42,411 bases of DNA. It comes from Akkermansia muciniphila (GTDB lineage Bacteria; Verrucomicrobiota; Verrucomicrobiia; Limisphaerales; SIAT01). The stretch lies in the NCBI GenBank assembly GCA_945900775.1, contig CAMDJP010000024.1:1-42411 (forward strand), given 5' to 3'. Position 1 is the first letter of the stretch; each line of letters begins with the position of its first letter. Positions 23,807-32,031 of the stretch are shown here, one piece after another. The notes beneath the pieces were generated by a model. It was given only the letters and a program-made list of their open reading frames with translations, did not search any database and was not told the DNA's origin. The translations under genes were made by a program, and so were the position numbers.

Positions 23807-24175
23807 ATGGACAGCGAAGACCAGTTCTATCAAGTCGTGGCCGAGGAGTTGCGCGAGAACCGTATTAACGACGCGCTCTGGACCAAGGCCATTGCCCGCA
23901 GCGGCGGCGACCCGAATAAAACCAAGGCGCTTTATATCCAGATGCGCGTCTCGCAGATCGCGCAGGAGGATCACCGCCAACGCGTGTACGAGTCCGACGT
24001 GCAGCCCGAGCCGGTACAGGACTCGCTGTGGGAAAAGGTCGAGACGAAGCTCGGCCCGAAGTGGGCGCGTGTAGCGAACTATGCCGCAAAGGCCGCAGCC
24101 GTCGTCGCACTCATCGTTATCATCCTCAACGTCCGCAAAATCGGCCCATGGCTGCGCGGCCTGATTGGTTTCTGA
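23807..24175 (+). CDS. Small tail-anchored membrane protein, unknown function
   Basis: The product is 122 residues from the ATG at 23807 (MDSEDQFYQVVAEELRENRINDALWTKAIARSGG). The frame opens 30 codons earlier at a GTG, but that part shows no conserved character. The N-terminal half is charged and helical, reading like ELRENRIND-xxW-xKAIARSGGDPNKTKALYIQMRVSQI, which resembles short helical tails found on bacterial zinc-ribbon or DUF-type membrane proteins. One membrane segment (AAKAAAVVALIVIILNV) lies near the C-terminus, followed by a short basic end. It is divergent from the lptF/G gene and converges with the oxidoreductase gene. Confidence 0.7.
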   Translation: MDSEDQFYQVVAEELRENRINDALWTKAIARSGGDPNKTKALYIQMRVSQIAQEDHRQRVYESDVQPEPVQDSLWEKVETKLGPKWARVANYAAKAAAVVALIVIILNVRKIGPWLRGLIGF

Positions 24176-24209
24176 GATTCGAGAAGCACGCGGCGTCCGA
24201 AGCCGCCCG

Positions 24210-25238
24210 TCATTTCCTCAACCTCACCGAAGCACGTTTGCGGGCTGATTCCATGCCGGCGGCCAGAATCATCTGCGTGTCGCGGCCAACCGTTGCGTCG
24301 CAGAGTGGATGGAACGGTGCGCCGGTTCGTAGCGCGTGGACAAAGTGCATGCTGGCGTTACGCAGGTGCGGCTTTGGCTTCGGTACCTTCACAGCCTTGC
24401 CATCGGGCTCCTTCGTTGTGGCGAGCAGCAGCCGGCCAGTGTCGCCCGGCTCCACGAGCAGCGTGCCTTTCGTCCCGTAGATGAAGGTGAAGTAACTGGA
24501 GAGATGGCCGATTTGCGTCCATGACGCCTCGGCCAGCGCGAGCGCGTGCGGGTAGTGCATCGCGAGCAGGCCGTTGTCTTCCACGCGCAGGTCGCGCTTG
24601 AGCAGGCGCTCGGCGACGCCGGTGACGCGCGTGGGTTGACCGAGCAGGACGCGCGCGAGCATTGCGCCGTAGCAGCAGTAATCGACGAAGGCGCCACCGC
24701 CGTTGCGCCGCGCGTCATAGAGCCATTCCCAGAAGTAGCGCGAGCATCCCATTTCGCGCGGGCCGGCGTGGGCGGCGCGGTATTTCACCTGCCACAGGTC
24801 ACCAATCGCGCCGCTGGTCGCCAGAGCCACGGCGTGCTGCAACTGCGGCCACCAGGCGATGGGCCAGTTCACCATCAACCGCACGCGCTGTCGGCGCGTG
24901 ATGGCAATCATGCGGCCGCCTCCGGCGCAATCGGCCGCCAGCGGTTTCTCGACGAACACATGCGCGCCGTGCGCAGCGGCCAGTTCGGTGAGCGGCACAT
25001 GCGCGGCGTTGTCGCTGAAGATGAACACGGCATCGGGACGTTCGCGCTCAAATAACACACGGGCATCGGCGTACGTGGCGCAGTCGAATTCGCGCTTGGC
25101 CCGCGTGCGTAGCGCGGCGTGAGGATCCGCCGCAGCGACGAGAGACACGTCTTTCATGCGTCGCAGCTCAGCGAGATTGCTCCAGACGTGATCGTGCGTG
25201 AGGCCAAGAACGGCGAGGCGGAGCGGGTTTTGCTTCAT
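24210..25238 (-). CDS. Gfo/Idh/MocA family oxidoreductase
   Basis: The 342-residue product begins with a Rossmann strand (LRLAVLGLTHDHVWSNLAELRRM). It has DVSLVAAADPHAALRTRAK, DAVFIFSDNAAH and the family motif HVFVEKPLAADCAGG (EKP near residue 100). The C-terminal half starts near WPQLQHAVALATSGAIGDLWQVKY. The active-site region reads GGGAFVDYCCYGAML, where relatives usually have GGGxLxDxGxHxxD, so the usual catalytic His is replaced by Tyr; this suggests an atypical member. Members oxidise or reduce sugars and inositols with NAD(P). The start at 25238 (MKQNPLRL) has no clear ribosome binding site; the frame is open 18 codons upstream. It borders the low-GC accessory pocket. Confidence 0.87.
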   Translation of the reverse strand: MKQNPLRLAVLGLTHDHVWSNLAELRRMKDVSLVAAADPHAALRTRAKREFDCATYADARVLFERERPDAVFIFSDNAAHVPLTELAAAHGAHVFVEKPLAADCAGGGRMIAITRRQRVRLMVNWPIAWWPQLQHAVALATSGAIGDLWQVKYRAAHAGPREMGCSRYFWEWLYDARRNGGGAFVDYCCYGAMLARVLLGQPTRVTGVAERLLKRDLRVEDNGLLAMHYPHALALAEASWTQIGHLSSYFTFIYGTKGTLLVEPGDTGRLLLATTKEPDGKAVKVPKPKPHLRNASMHFVHALRTGAPFHPLCDATVGRDTQMILAAGMESARKRASVRLRK

Positions 25239-25307
25239 AAACGTGGGGGGCTTATTGCGGTTGCTACGGATGTCGCATGCGTGCGCAAGCAACGATTATT
25301 TTAGAGA

Positions 25308-25321
25308 CTGAAGCGGCTAAG
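25308..25321 (+). repeat. Terminal inverted repeat of the IS remnant, left end
   Basis: CTGAAGCGGCTAAG, an exact reverse-complement partner of 25700-25713. The similarity continues a few bases inward (AGTTAG versus GGTGTTAG) with gaps. Confidence 0.85.
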
Positions 25322-25323
25322 AG

Positions 25324-25663
25324 TTAGCGTTTGAGCCGGTGTTTTAACTGGCTTTCGATGCCGATGATAAAATCGACTGAGATCGAGCGCATCGTAGGTC
25401 TTGAACGTGGTGGTGTAAAGGATGCTGTCGGGCTGAGCCTGCCCTCGCGTGCGCCTCTTAAATAGCTCCTATCGACCTTCACCTCCCCGGACAACTCGTA
25501 GCTGGACAGCTTGCTGGCGATGAGCTTTCGCAGTCGCATGAAAAAGTCGATGGCGGTATTGACCTTGAACTCCAATCAACTCCGCCGTCGCCCAAGCGGT
25601 CATGCCACCACAAAGCTTTTCAACAAACGTTCCCGCTTCCTCGCTGACAGGGGACTTCTCCAC
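25324..25663 (-). pseudogene. IS1595-family transposase remnant
   Basis: Minus-strand translation starts MEKSPVSEEAGTFVEKLCGG and continues MTAWATAELIGV, then shifts frame near 25577 and reads NTAIDFFMRLRKLIASKLSSYELSGEVKVDRSYLRGAREGR. This matches the N-terminal half of IS1016-like IS1595 transposases, whose version has VEVDESYFGG at the DDE site; here VDES has become VDRS. A deletion then joins directly to QPDSILYTTTFKTYDALDLSRF in another frame, where relatives have YTD, so the second catalytic Asp is lost. A last fragment IIGIESQLKHRLKR resembles the family's HINGIENFWNQAKRHLR. The product cannot be active. Borders are those of recognisable sequence. Confidence 0.85.
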
Positions 25664-25699
25664 TGATACATCAGGACGAGCTTAGAGCTTTCTAACACC

Positions 25700-25713
25700 C
25701 TTAGCCGCTTCAG
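25700..25713 (-). repeat. Terminal inverted repeat of the IS remnant, right end
   Basis: Reads CTTAGCCGCTTCAG on the plus strand, the exact reverse complement of 25308-25321. Confidence 0.85.
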
Positions 25714-25719
25714 CCCCAG

Positions 25720-25774
25720 AAAACAAAAAAGGCGCCCGATAGAACCCGCCACGGACTGCGGGGTTCAAGGCGCC
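25720..25774 (-). terminator. Strong two-part intrinsic terminator of the ribbon-helix-helix gene
   Basis: Read on the minus strand, GGCGCC, a GAACCCCGC arm, an eight-base loop, GCGGGTTC and a second GGCGCC form a long stem with a small internal loop, followed by TTTTTTGTTTT. It begins 22 bp after the stop of the small ribbon-helix-helix gene and ends at the edge of the IS remnant, so the IS probably entered beside it. Confidence 0.88.
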
Positions 25775-25796
25775 ATGCTTTGGCAGAAACGGGCGG

Positions 25797-25991
25797 CTAA
25801 GCGTCGTTGCTGATCTTAATTCGCAGCGGGAAGGTCACTTTCCCGTGCTTCTCGATGCAGTCCACCAACCCCGTCAACGCCGCGCGCACCAGCACCGACT
25901 CGTCCACATTCGTGTGCTTCGCGGCCTTTCCCAGGCGCTCCTTCAACTCCTCCGGCACCCTCACGGATATTCTCGGTTCGCATCCCATCAT
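25797..25991 (-). CDS. Small ribbon-helix-helix (CopG-like) DNA-binding protein
   Basis: The product is 64 residues from the chosen start. The ribbon-helix-helix pattern is clear: strand PRISVRVPEELKERLGKAAKH with the ISVRVP beta strand, then helix B TNVDESVLVRAALTGLVDCIEKHG. The tail KVTFPLRIKISNDA is strand-like. The frame is open up to 26093, but that part encodes a non-conserved basic stretch; AGAGG lies 4 nt before the ATG at 25991 and 7 nt before a second ATG at 25988, so one of these is the real start. No toxin gene follows; a strong terminator does. It may be an orphan antitoxin-like or autoregulated repressor of the accessory pocket. Three 9-bp repeats upstream could be its operator. 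Confidence 0.8.
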   Translation of the reverse strand: MMGCEPRISVRVPEELKERLGKAAKHTNVDESVLVRAALTGLVDCIEKHGKVTFPLRIKISNDA

Positions 25992-26096
25992 TATACCTCT
26001 TACATTTCCTCTGCCTGCATTCTCTGCAACCAATTCGAACGCAGTCGCGGCTTTGGCTCTTTCCTTCCGGCCCGTCGGTTTTGCGTGTCCCAATTC

Positions 26097-26123
26097 CTAT
26101 TACACCTATTACACCTGTTACAA
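26097..26123. repeat. Three 9-bp tandem direct repeats, possible operator
   Basis: CTATTACAC, CTATTACAC and CTGTTACAA follow each other without gaps. The third copy differs at two positions. They lie 106 bp upstream of the ribbon-helix-helix start. Such proteins often bind closely spaced direct repeats upstream of their own genes (CopG/Omega type knowledge), so an operator role is plausible; a simple slippage repeat would look similar. Confidence 0.5.
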
Positions 26124-26478
26124 ACCGGCCCCTAGAAACGGAAGAGGACGGCACGAGGGCACATCAATACTTGGATACTGATTTCTCACTGTGCCAAGAA
26201 CAGTGCAGTGCGTTGGAATGAGCATAGTGACTCATCAAAACAACGAAGCAAACCTTTGCTTATCTTACTTATTAGCCAAACGGGTGACAATTATCTCCCG
26301 CAGTATAGTGCCCTGAGGCCTCCAAAAAAGAGTAACAACCGTCCTCTATCATAGATTTTTGATCGTCCTGATCCCGGGATGGGTGGGTAGGGCAGGCATT
26401 CCCTGCGCGCCGTGGGTTTATGATTTGCCTAGCTGATTCATCTGGCGTTCGCCGCGCCGAACAGTTACCTAAATCGCA
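26124..26478. other. Low-GC non-coding stretch between the RHH region and the NHL gene
   Basis: No gene was found in these 355 bases. The left two thirds is AT-rich compared with the rest of the window. It contains a small hairpin, CACTGT with ACAGTG and a seven-base loop (26187-26205), and GCAGG with CCTGC around 26390-26405. A long minus-strand open frame crosses this stretch but is a shadow of the NHL gene. The NHL promoter is expected near the right end; no good -35/-10 pair stood out. Confidence 0.5.
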
Positions 26479-27558
26479 ATGCTCAAACTGCATCTCGTCG
26501 GGGCACTGCTTCTCACCTTTGCCGCCCTTCCGCTCCACGCCGACCGGCTCGTGCTTGTCGCCGGCGGCGGCACGAATGAGCCTCCGTGCGCCGCAGCGCA
26601 GGTGCGGTTGAAAGAGCCGTTCGCCGCCGAATTCGACCCCGCGGGTAGGCTCGTCATCGCCGAGATGGCGCAGGGCCAACGCGTGCTGCGGCTCGAGAAG
26701 GACGGAAAAATCACGCGCCTTGCCGGCACTGGCGCGAAGGGCGCGGGCGGCGACAACGGCTCGGCGTTGAAGGCGCAGTTCGATGGCATCCACAACTTCG
26801 CCATCGCACCGAATGGCGACATTTACCTCGCCGACACGTGGAACTGCCGCATCCGCAAGATTGATGCGAAGACGGGCGTTGTCACCACCGTGGCCGGCAC
26901 GGGTGAAAAGGGTTTCTCGGGCGACGGCGGTCCTGCCACGGCCGCGAAGCTTGGCGGCATCTACTGCGCTACACTCGATTTCAAGGGTGAGCGGCTCTAT
27001 CTCGCCGATTTGCACAACACTCGCATTCGTTACCTCGATTTGAAAACGGGCATCATCCACGCCTTCGCCGGCAACGGCCAGAAGGGCACGCCGAAGAATG
27101 GTGCGAAGGCCGCCGATTCGCCGCTGTCCGATCCGCGCGCCGTCGCACCGGATCGCAAAGGCAACGTGTACATCCTCGAACGCGGCGGTAACGCTCTGCG
27201 CGTCGTCCGGCCCGACGGCACGATCCACACCGTCGTGAACTCGAGCGGTAAGAAGGGCGCCGACGGTGACGGCGGGCCCGCGCTGGCGGCGACGATGAGC
27301 GGCCCCAAGCATCTCTGCGTGGACCTCGACGACAACGTGATCATCGCCGATGCGGAGAATCACATCATTCGCAAGTTTCTCCCGCGCGAAGGACAAATCA
27401 TCCGCGTGGCGGGCACCGGCAAGATGGGCAAGAGCGGTCTCGATGGGGATCCGTTGAAGGCTGAGTTGAGCCGGCCGCACGGGGTCTTCGTCGCCGCCGA
27501 TCGCACGTTGTACATCACTGATAGCTACAACAATCGAGTGCTGAAAATCGTCCGCTAA
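26479..27558 (+). CDS. Secreted NHL-repeat beta-propeller protein
   Basis: The 359-residue product has a signal peptide (LKLHLVGALLLTFAALPLHA). The rest is an NHL propeller with about six blades: FAAEFDPAGRLVIAEMAQGQRVLRL, NFAIAPNGDIYLADTWNCRIRKID, LYLADLHNTRIRYLDL, AVAPDRKGNVYILERGGNALRVV, HLCVDLDDNVIIADAENHIIRKF and GVFVAADRTLYITDSYNNRVLKIV, with the linkers TVAGTGEKGFSGDGGPA typical of the family. No catalytic residues or cytochrome motif are visible; these domains usually bind ligands or act as scaffolds. It is followed 10 bp later by an EamA transporter gene, so the pair may be co-transcribed. Confidence 0.88.
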   Translation: MLKLHLVGALLLTFAALPLHADRLVLVAGGGTNEPPCAAAQVRLKEPFAAEFDPAGRLVIAEMAQGQRVLRLEKDGKITRLAGTGAKGAGGDNGSALKAQFDGIHNFAIAPNGDIYLADTWNCRIRKIDAKTGVVTTVAGTGEKGFSGDGGPATAAKLGGIYCATLDFKGERLYLADLHNTRIRYLDLKTGIIHAFAGNGQKGTPKNGAKAADSPLSDPRAVAPDRKGNVYILERGGNALRVVRPDGTIHTVVNSSGKKGADGDGGPALAATMSGPKHLCVDLDDNVIIADAENHIIRKFLPREGQIIRVAGTGKMGKSGLDGDPLKAELSRPHGVFVAADRTLYITDSYNNRVLKIVR

Positions 27559-27568
27559 CGGCCGGGTG

Positions 27569-28456
27569 ATGAACACCGCGAGCACTGTCCTGCCCGTTCT
27601 CCTACCCTTGCTGGCGGCGCTGGTATATGTCGCCGGCGTGCTGCTGGCCAAGCGCTCGGCAGAACTGGGCGTCGGCATCTGGCGCACGGCGTTCATCTCG
27701 AACCTCATCACTGCCGGGCTGTTCGCGATGTTTCTGCCGTTCGGCGGCACCTTCCATGCGGACCTCCTCTGGCAACCCGCGCTGGCTGGAGTGTTCTATC
27801 TCTTAGGTCAGCTGCTCAATTTCGTCGCGCTCCAGAAGGGCGACGTCTCCGTGGCGACGCCGGTGATGGGATTGAAGATTATCTTCGTGGCCTTGTTCAC
27901 CACACTGCTGCTCACCACCGGTGTGTCATTAAAACTGTGGATGGCGGCAGGATTGAGTTCGCTCGCCATTGTGTTGCTCAATCGCACCGATGGCGCGCAG
28001 CACCATCATGTGGGACGGACGATTCTCTACGCGGGTGGCTCGGCGGCGATGTTCGCTATCTTTGATGTGCTGGTGCAGAAGTGGGCGCCAGCGTGGGGAG
28101 TGGGGCGATTCCTGCCGGTGATGCTCGGGTTCGTCGCGTTGTTCAGCCTCGGGTTCGTGCCGTTCTTCCATGCGCCACTGCGCGAGGTGCCGCGCGCCGC
28201 CTGGCCGTGGCTGCTGAGCGGTTGCCTGTTCATCGGGCTGCAATCGCTCATCTTCGTCAGCGTTCTCGCGCGTTTCGGCGCCGCCACGACGGCGAACGTA
28301 CTCTACAGCTCGCGCGGTCTGTGGAGCGTGGTGGCGGTGTGGGCGCTGGGGCATTGGTTCAAAAACCGCGAGCAACAGCTCGGCGCGAGCGTGTTGCGTT
28401 GGCGGCTGGCTGGCGCGGTGCTGATGCTGGCGGCGATTGTGTTGGTGCTGGTTTAG
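27569..28456 (+). CDS. EamA/DMT family transporter
   Basis: The 295-residue product is hydrophobic with about ten membrane segments in two five-helix EamA halves. The first half runs from VLPVLLPLLAALVYVAGVLLAKRSAELGVG to LWMAAGLSSLAIVLLNRTDG and the second from TILYAGGSAAMFAIFDVLVQKWAPAWG to GAVLMLAAIVLVLV. Members export or import metabolites; the substrate is unknown. An in-frame GTG one codon upstream (27566) could also be used. It follows the NHL gene by 10 bp, suggesting an operon, and is followed by the PSD1 gene with its own upstream region. Confidence 0.88.
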   Translation: MNTASTVLPVLLPLLAALVYVAGVLLAKRSAELGVGIWRTAFISNLITAGLFAMFLPFGGTFHADLLWQPALAGVFYLLGQLLNFVALQKGDVSVATPVMGLKIIFVALFTTLLLTTGVSLKLWMAAGLSSLAIVLLNRTDGAQHHHVGRTILYAGGSAAMFAIFDVLVQKWAPAWGVGRFLPVMLGFVALFSLGFVPFFHAPLREVPRAAWPWLLSGCLFIGLQSLIFVSVLARFGAATTANVLYSSRGLWSVVAVWALGHWFKNREQQLGASVLRWRLAGAVLMLAAIVLVLV

Positions 28457-28545
28457 CGTGGCGGTGGATTGCTTGCGCATTTGACGACCGCGCGGCGTTG
28501 GTGAATGATGCACGACCGTGAATCGTCAGTATTACCGATAGTTTT

Positions 28546-31500
28546 ATGCGACGTTGGAAAATCATTTTGGCAAACTTCGGAACGGTGGCCGCCGTTTCGC
28601 TCGCCACGGGGGCGGCCCCAGTGGATTTCACCCGCGACATCCGCCCGATTCTTTCCGAAAACTGCTTCGCTTGCCACGGCCCAGACGATAAGGACCGCAA
28701 GGCTGGATTGCGTCTCGATGAAGAAGCTGTCGCGAAACGCCTGAAGGACGGCATCACCGCTGTGATCGCCGGCAAGCCGGAACAAAGTGACCTCATCAAG
28801 CGCATCACAACGACGGACGCGGATGACGTGATGCCGCCGCCGAAGACTGGGAAGAAGCTCACGCGGCAACAAGTCGAGCTGTTCCGCCAGTGGATTGCGC
28901 AGGGTGCGAAATGGGGCGGGCACTGGGCTTACGAGAAACCGGTCCGCCACGCGTTGCCGCCGATTGAGGATTGGGCGAAGACGCGCGTGAAGAATCCGGT
29001 CGATCATTTCCTTTTCGCGCGGCTTGCGCAGGAGAAATTGCGCCCCGCCCCCGAAGCCGATCGCCACACGCTGGCCCGCCGCGCCGCGCTCGATCTCATC
29101 GGCCTGCCGCCCACGTCCGCCGAGGTGGAGGAGTTTATGAAGGACACGCAACCCGGCGCTTACGAACGGTTCGTGGATCGCCTGCTCGCCAAGCCGGCCT
29201 ACGGCGAGCATTGGGCGCGGATATGGCTCGACCTCGCGCGCTACGCCGATTCGGCCGGTTACGCGGATGACCCAGCGCGCACCATCTGGGCTTACCGCGA
29301 TTATGTAATCAACTCGTTCAACGCGAACAAGCCGTTCGACCAGTTCACGCGCGAGCAACTCGCTGGCGACCTCCTGCCGAACGCGACTGACGAGCAGCTC
29401 ACCGCCACCGCGTTCCACCGAAACACGATGACGAATAGCGAGGGCGGCACCAATGACGAGGAGTGGCGCAATGCCGCCGTGGTGGATCGCGTGAACACGA
29501 CGATGGCTGTCTGGATGGGCACCTCGATTGCCTGCGCCCAGTGCCACACGCACAAGTACGACCCGATTACGCAACGTGAGTACTTCCAGCTCTTCGCCTT
29601 TCTCAACAACACCGCCGATGCCGACAAACGCGACGAGTCGCCCCTGCTCGAGTTCTTCACCGGCGAGCAGAAGAAACAGCGCGGCGCGTGGCAGACGGAA
29701 CTCGCGGCAATTGAGGCGCGATTTAAGACGCCAAATGCCGCGACCGCCGCCGCCGCCAAGCAATGGGCGCGCTCGTTTCCGTTCTCGATCAACTGGAACG
29801 TGCCCGTGCCCGTGTCGCCGAAGGCCAAGTCCGGCGCGCCAGCTATCGTCCTCGGCGACCGTGCCGTGTCCATCGCGAAGAACGATGCGGCCAAGGAGAC
29901 GCTCACCATCGAGTTGCCACTCATCGAGGCGCAAAAGATTGCGGCGCTGCGTTTGGAAACGATGCCGAACGCGGGCCATGCCGAGGGCAACTTCGTTCTC
30001 ACACGCCTACGCGCGACACTGCGCCCTCCCGCCGCCGCAGCCGGGGTGAAGGCCCGCTTCATCCGTCTCGAGCTTCTCGGCAAACAGAAGATGCTCCAGC
30101 TCGCCGAAGTTCAGGTCTTCAGCGGCGGCACGAATGTCGCGCCGAAGGGCGAAGCGAAACAGAGCAGCACTTACACCGATGCCGCCGCGGCACGCGCAAT
30201 CGACGGCCGCACCGATGGGGAGTACGAGAAAGGTTCCGTCGCCCACACGACTCAGCAGGACAATCCGTGGTGGGAGGTGGACCTCAAAACCACGCGCACG
30301 ATTGACCGTCTAGCCATCTGGAACCGCGCCGAGATGCCCGAGCGACTCGCAGGCTTCCGCATCGTCGCGCTCGACGAGGAGCGCAAGGTCGTGTGGGAAA
30401 AGGGCGACAACGCCGCGCCGCCGCGCACCGTGGAACTGACGCTGAACGGCGAGCGGGAGGTGCGCTTCACAGCGGTTACTGCTGATTTCACGCAAACGGG
30501 ATTTGACGCCGAGAATGTCATCAACGATGACGCGCCCAAGAAAAATCGCACCCGCGGCTGGGCCGTGGGCGGCGCGGCGAACAAGGACCACGCACTCACG
30601 CTCATCGCTGCCGAGCCAGTATCCGCGGTAGCCGGCTCGCGGTTGATAATCACCCTCGACCACCAGTCCGCTACGCCCAAGGCCACACTCGGCCGGTTTC
30701 GCTTCGGTGTGACGGCCGACGCGCACGTGATGGAACACCAGCGCACGCCCGCGGACATTTTGGCCGCAATCAAGACTCTCGCACTCCTAGCCACGCCGCC
30801 GCAGGGCGGCCAAGCCGAAGCGATGCACGCGTCCATCATAGAGTATTACGCGCGGAATATCTGGCCCGAACGCAAGGTCGACCGCGAGAAGGTCACGGTC
30901 TTGAACAAGCAACTCGCGGAACTGAAGCCGAACACCGTGCCGATCTTCCGCGAGCTGGCCGGCAACGCGCGCCGAAAGACCCACCAGCAGTTCCGCGGCA
31001 GTTTCCAGGACCTCGGGGAAGAGGTGAGCGAAGGCGTCCCAGCAGCGCTTCATCCGCTGCCGCCCGGAGCGCCGCCCGGAGCGCCGCGCAATCGCCTCGC
31101 CCTCGCCGAGTGGCTGGTTTCAAGCGACAACCCGCTCACCGCACGTGTGCTCGCGAACCGGTACTGGGAACAGATCTTCGGCGTTGGCCTCGTGCGCACG
31201 GCAGAAGAGTTCGGCGCGCAGGGTGAATTGCCGTCGCACTCCGAGTTGCTCGACTGGCTCGCCACCGAGTTGCACCGGTCGAATTGGAATCTGAAGGAGT
31301 TTACAAAACTGCTCGTCGTCTCCGCCGCCTACCAGCAGTCGTCCCGCGCCACGCCGGAACTGCTCGAGCGCGATCCGGAGAATCGGTTGCTCGCACGCGG
31401 ACCGCGCTTTCGTATGCCAGCTGAGATGGTACGCGACCAAGCGCTCGCCGTCAGCGGCTTGCTCAGCGCGAAACTGCTCGGGCCGAGCGTCCGTCCGCCG

Positions 31501-32025
31501 CGTCCTGCGCTCGGGCTCAGCGCGGCTTTCGGCCGCAACATGGATTGGGAAACCAGTCCCGGCGAGGATCGTTACCGCCGCGCGCTCTACACCGAGGCGC
31601 GCCGCACCAGCCCATATCCGAGTATGTCCACGTTTGACGCACCGAGCCGCGAGGTCTGCACCATCCGCCGCAGCCGCACGAATACGCCGCTGCAAGCACT
31701 CGTGACGTTGAACGATCCCGTGTACGTCGAAGCCGCGCAGGCTCTCGCCCGGCAGCTCGTTGCCGCTGGTAAACCGACCGTGGCCGAGAAGGTTCGCCTC
31801 GGCCTCGAGCTTTGTCTGTCGCGACCGGCAGCGGAGCTGGAGGTAGCACGGCTGGTGAAATTGCACGCGGATGCAAAAGCGATTTTTGCGAAAGATCCCG
31901 AAGCGGCGACCAAGCTGGCTTCCTCTCCAATGCAGCCCGCGCCGAAAGATGCGAGCGAACTCGCCGCGTGGACCACGGTGGCGAATGTGTTACTGAACCT
32001 TGACGAAATGTTCATGAAACGTTGA
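28546..32025 (+). CDS. PSD1-type secreted cytochrome protein (PSCyt1, DUF1549, DUF1553) with an inserted discoidin-like domain
   Basis: The 1159-residue product has a signal-like N-terminus, then a planctomycete cytochrome c domain with C40-F-A-C43-H44 ([21 protein letters not shown]). DUF1549 covers about residues 145-360 ([48 protein letters not shown]) and contains a second heme-type motif C330-A-Q-C333-H334 ([15 protein letters not shown]). Residues about 500-650 form an F5/8 type C (discoidin) domain: [26 protein letters not shown] and [14 protein letters not shown]...[25 protein letters not shown]1553 follows from [27 protein letters not shown] to the C-terminus. It is thought to act in periplasmic oxidation of polysaccharide-derived compounds, but the reaction is unproven. 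The DUF1501 partner gene starts 6 bp later, the usual pairing. Confidence 0.9.
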   Translation: MRRWKIILANFGTVAAVSLATGAAPVDFTRDIRPILSENCFACHGPDDKDRKAGLRLDEEAVAKRLKDGITAVIAGKPEQSDLIKRITTTDADDVMPPPKTGKKLTRQQVELFRQWIAQGAKWGGHWAYEKPVRHALPPIEDWAKTRVKNPVDHFLFARLAQEKLRPAPEADRHTLARRAALDLIGLPPTSAEVEEFMKDTQPGAYERFVDRLLAKPAYGEHWARIWLDLARYADSAGYADDPARTIWAYRDYVINSFNANKPFDQFTREQLAGDLLPNATDEQLTATAFHRNTMTNSEGGTNDEEWRNAAVVDRVNTTMAVWMGTSIACAQCHTHKYDPITQREYFQLFAFLNNTADADKRDESPLLEFFTGEQKKQRGAWQTELAAIEARFKTPNAATAAAAKQWARSFPFSINWNVPVPVSPKAKSGAPAIVLGDRAVSIAKNDAAKETLTIELPLIEAQKIAALRLETMPNAGHAEGNFVLTRLRATLRPPAAAAGVKARFIRLELLGKQKMLQLAEVQVFSGGTNVAPKGEAKQSSTYTDAAAARAIDGRTDGEYEKGSVAHTTQQDNPWWEVDLKTTRTIDRLAIWNRAEMPERLAGFRIVALDEERKVVWEKGDNAAPPRTVELTLNGEREVRFTAVTADFTQTGFDAENVINDDAPKKNRTRGWAVGGAANKDHALTLIAAEPVSAVAGSRLIITLDHQSATPKATLGRFRFGVTADAHVMEHQRTPADILAAIKTLALLATPPQGGQAEAMHASIIEYYARNIWPERKVDREKVTVLNKQLAELKPNTVPIFRELAGNARRKTHQQFRGSFQDLGEEVSEGVPAALHPLPPGAPPGAPRNRLALAEWLVSSDNPLTARVLANRYWEQIFGVGLVRTAEEFGAQGELPSHSELLDWLATELHRSNWNLKEFTKLLVVSAAYQQSSRATPELLERDPENRLLARGPRFRMPAEMVRDQALAVSGLLSAKLLGPSVRPPRPALGLSAAFGRNMDWETSPGEDRYRRALYTEARRTSPYPSMSTFDAPSREVCTIRRSRTNTPLQALVTLNDPVYVEAAQALARQLVAAGKPTVAEKVRLGLELCLSRPAAELEVARLVKLHADAKAIFAKDPEAATKLASSPMQPAPKDASELAAWTTVANVLLNLDEMFMKR

Positions 32026-32031
32026 TTCAAT

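Larger units (their letters stand above)
25305..25716 (-). mobile_element. Decayed IS1595-type (IS1016-like) insertion sequence
   Basis: About 410 bp bounded by inverted ends: CTGAAGCGGCTAAG at 25308-25321 is exactly repeated in reverse at 25700-25713. Such ends (GGGGCTGAAGCGG...) match the IS1595 type as I remember them. Inside lies a broken transposase gene on the minus strand with a frameshift, an internal deletion and lost catalytic residues. Intact relatives are about 700-1000 bp. No clear target duplication was found beside the ends, so both the age and the exact borders are uncertain. Confidence 0.82.

Noticed and set aside
26187-26205. Hairpin CACTGT/ACAGTG upstream of the NHL gene
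   Set aside because: Six base pairs in AT-rich DNA with no T-run or link to a gene end; could be chance.
26272-27750. Minus-strand open frame of 492 codons over the NHL gene
   Set aside because: Shadow of a clear propeller gene; starts inside the transporter gene and has no ribosome binding site or family motif.
28453-29979. Minus-strand open frame of 508 codons over the PSD1 gene
   Set aside because: Shadow of the heme-motif-bearing plus-strand gene; composition typical of antisense GC-rich frames.
31063-31086. Tandem 12-bp duplication giving PGAPPGAP in the PSD1 gene
   Set aside because: A small slippage event in a proline-rich linker before DUF1553; nothing suggests function.
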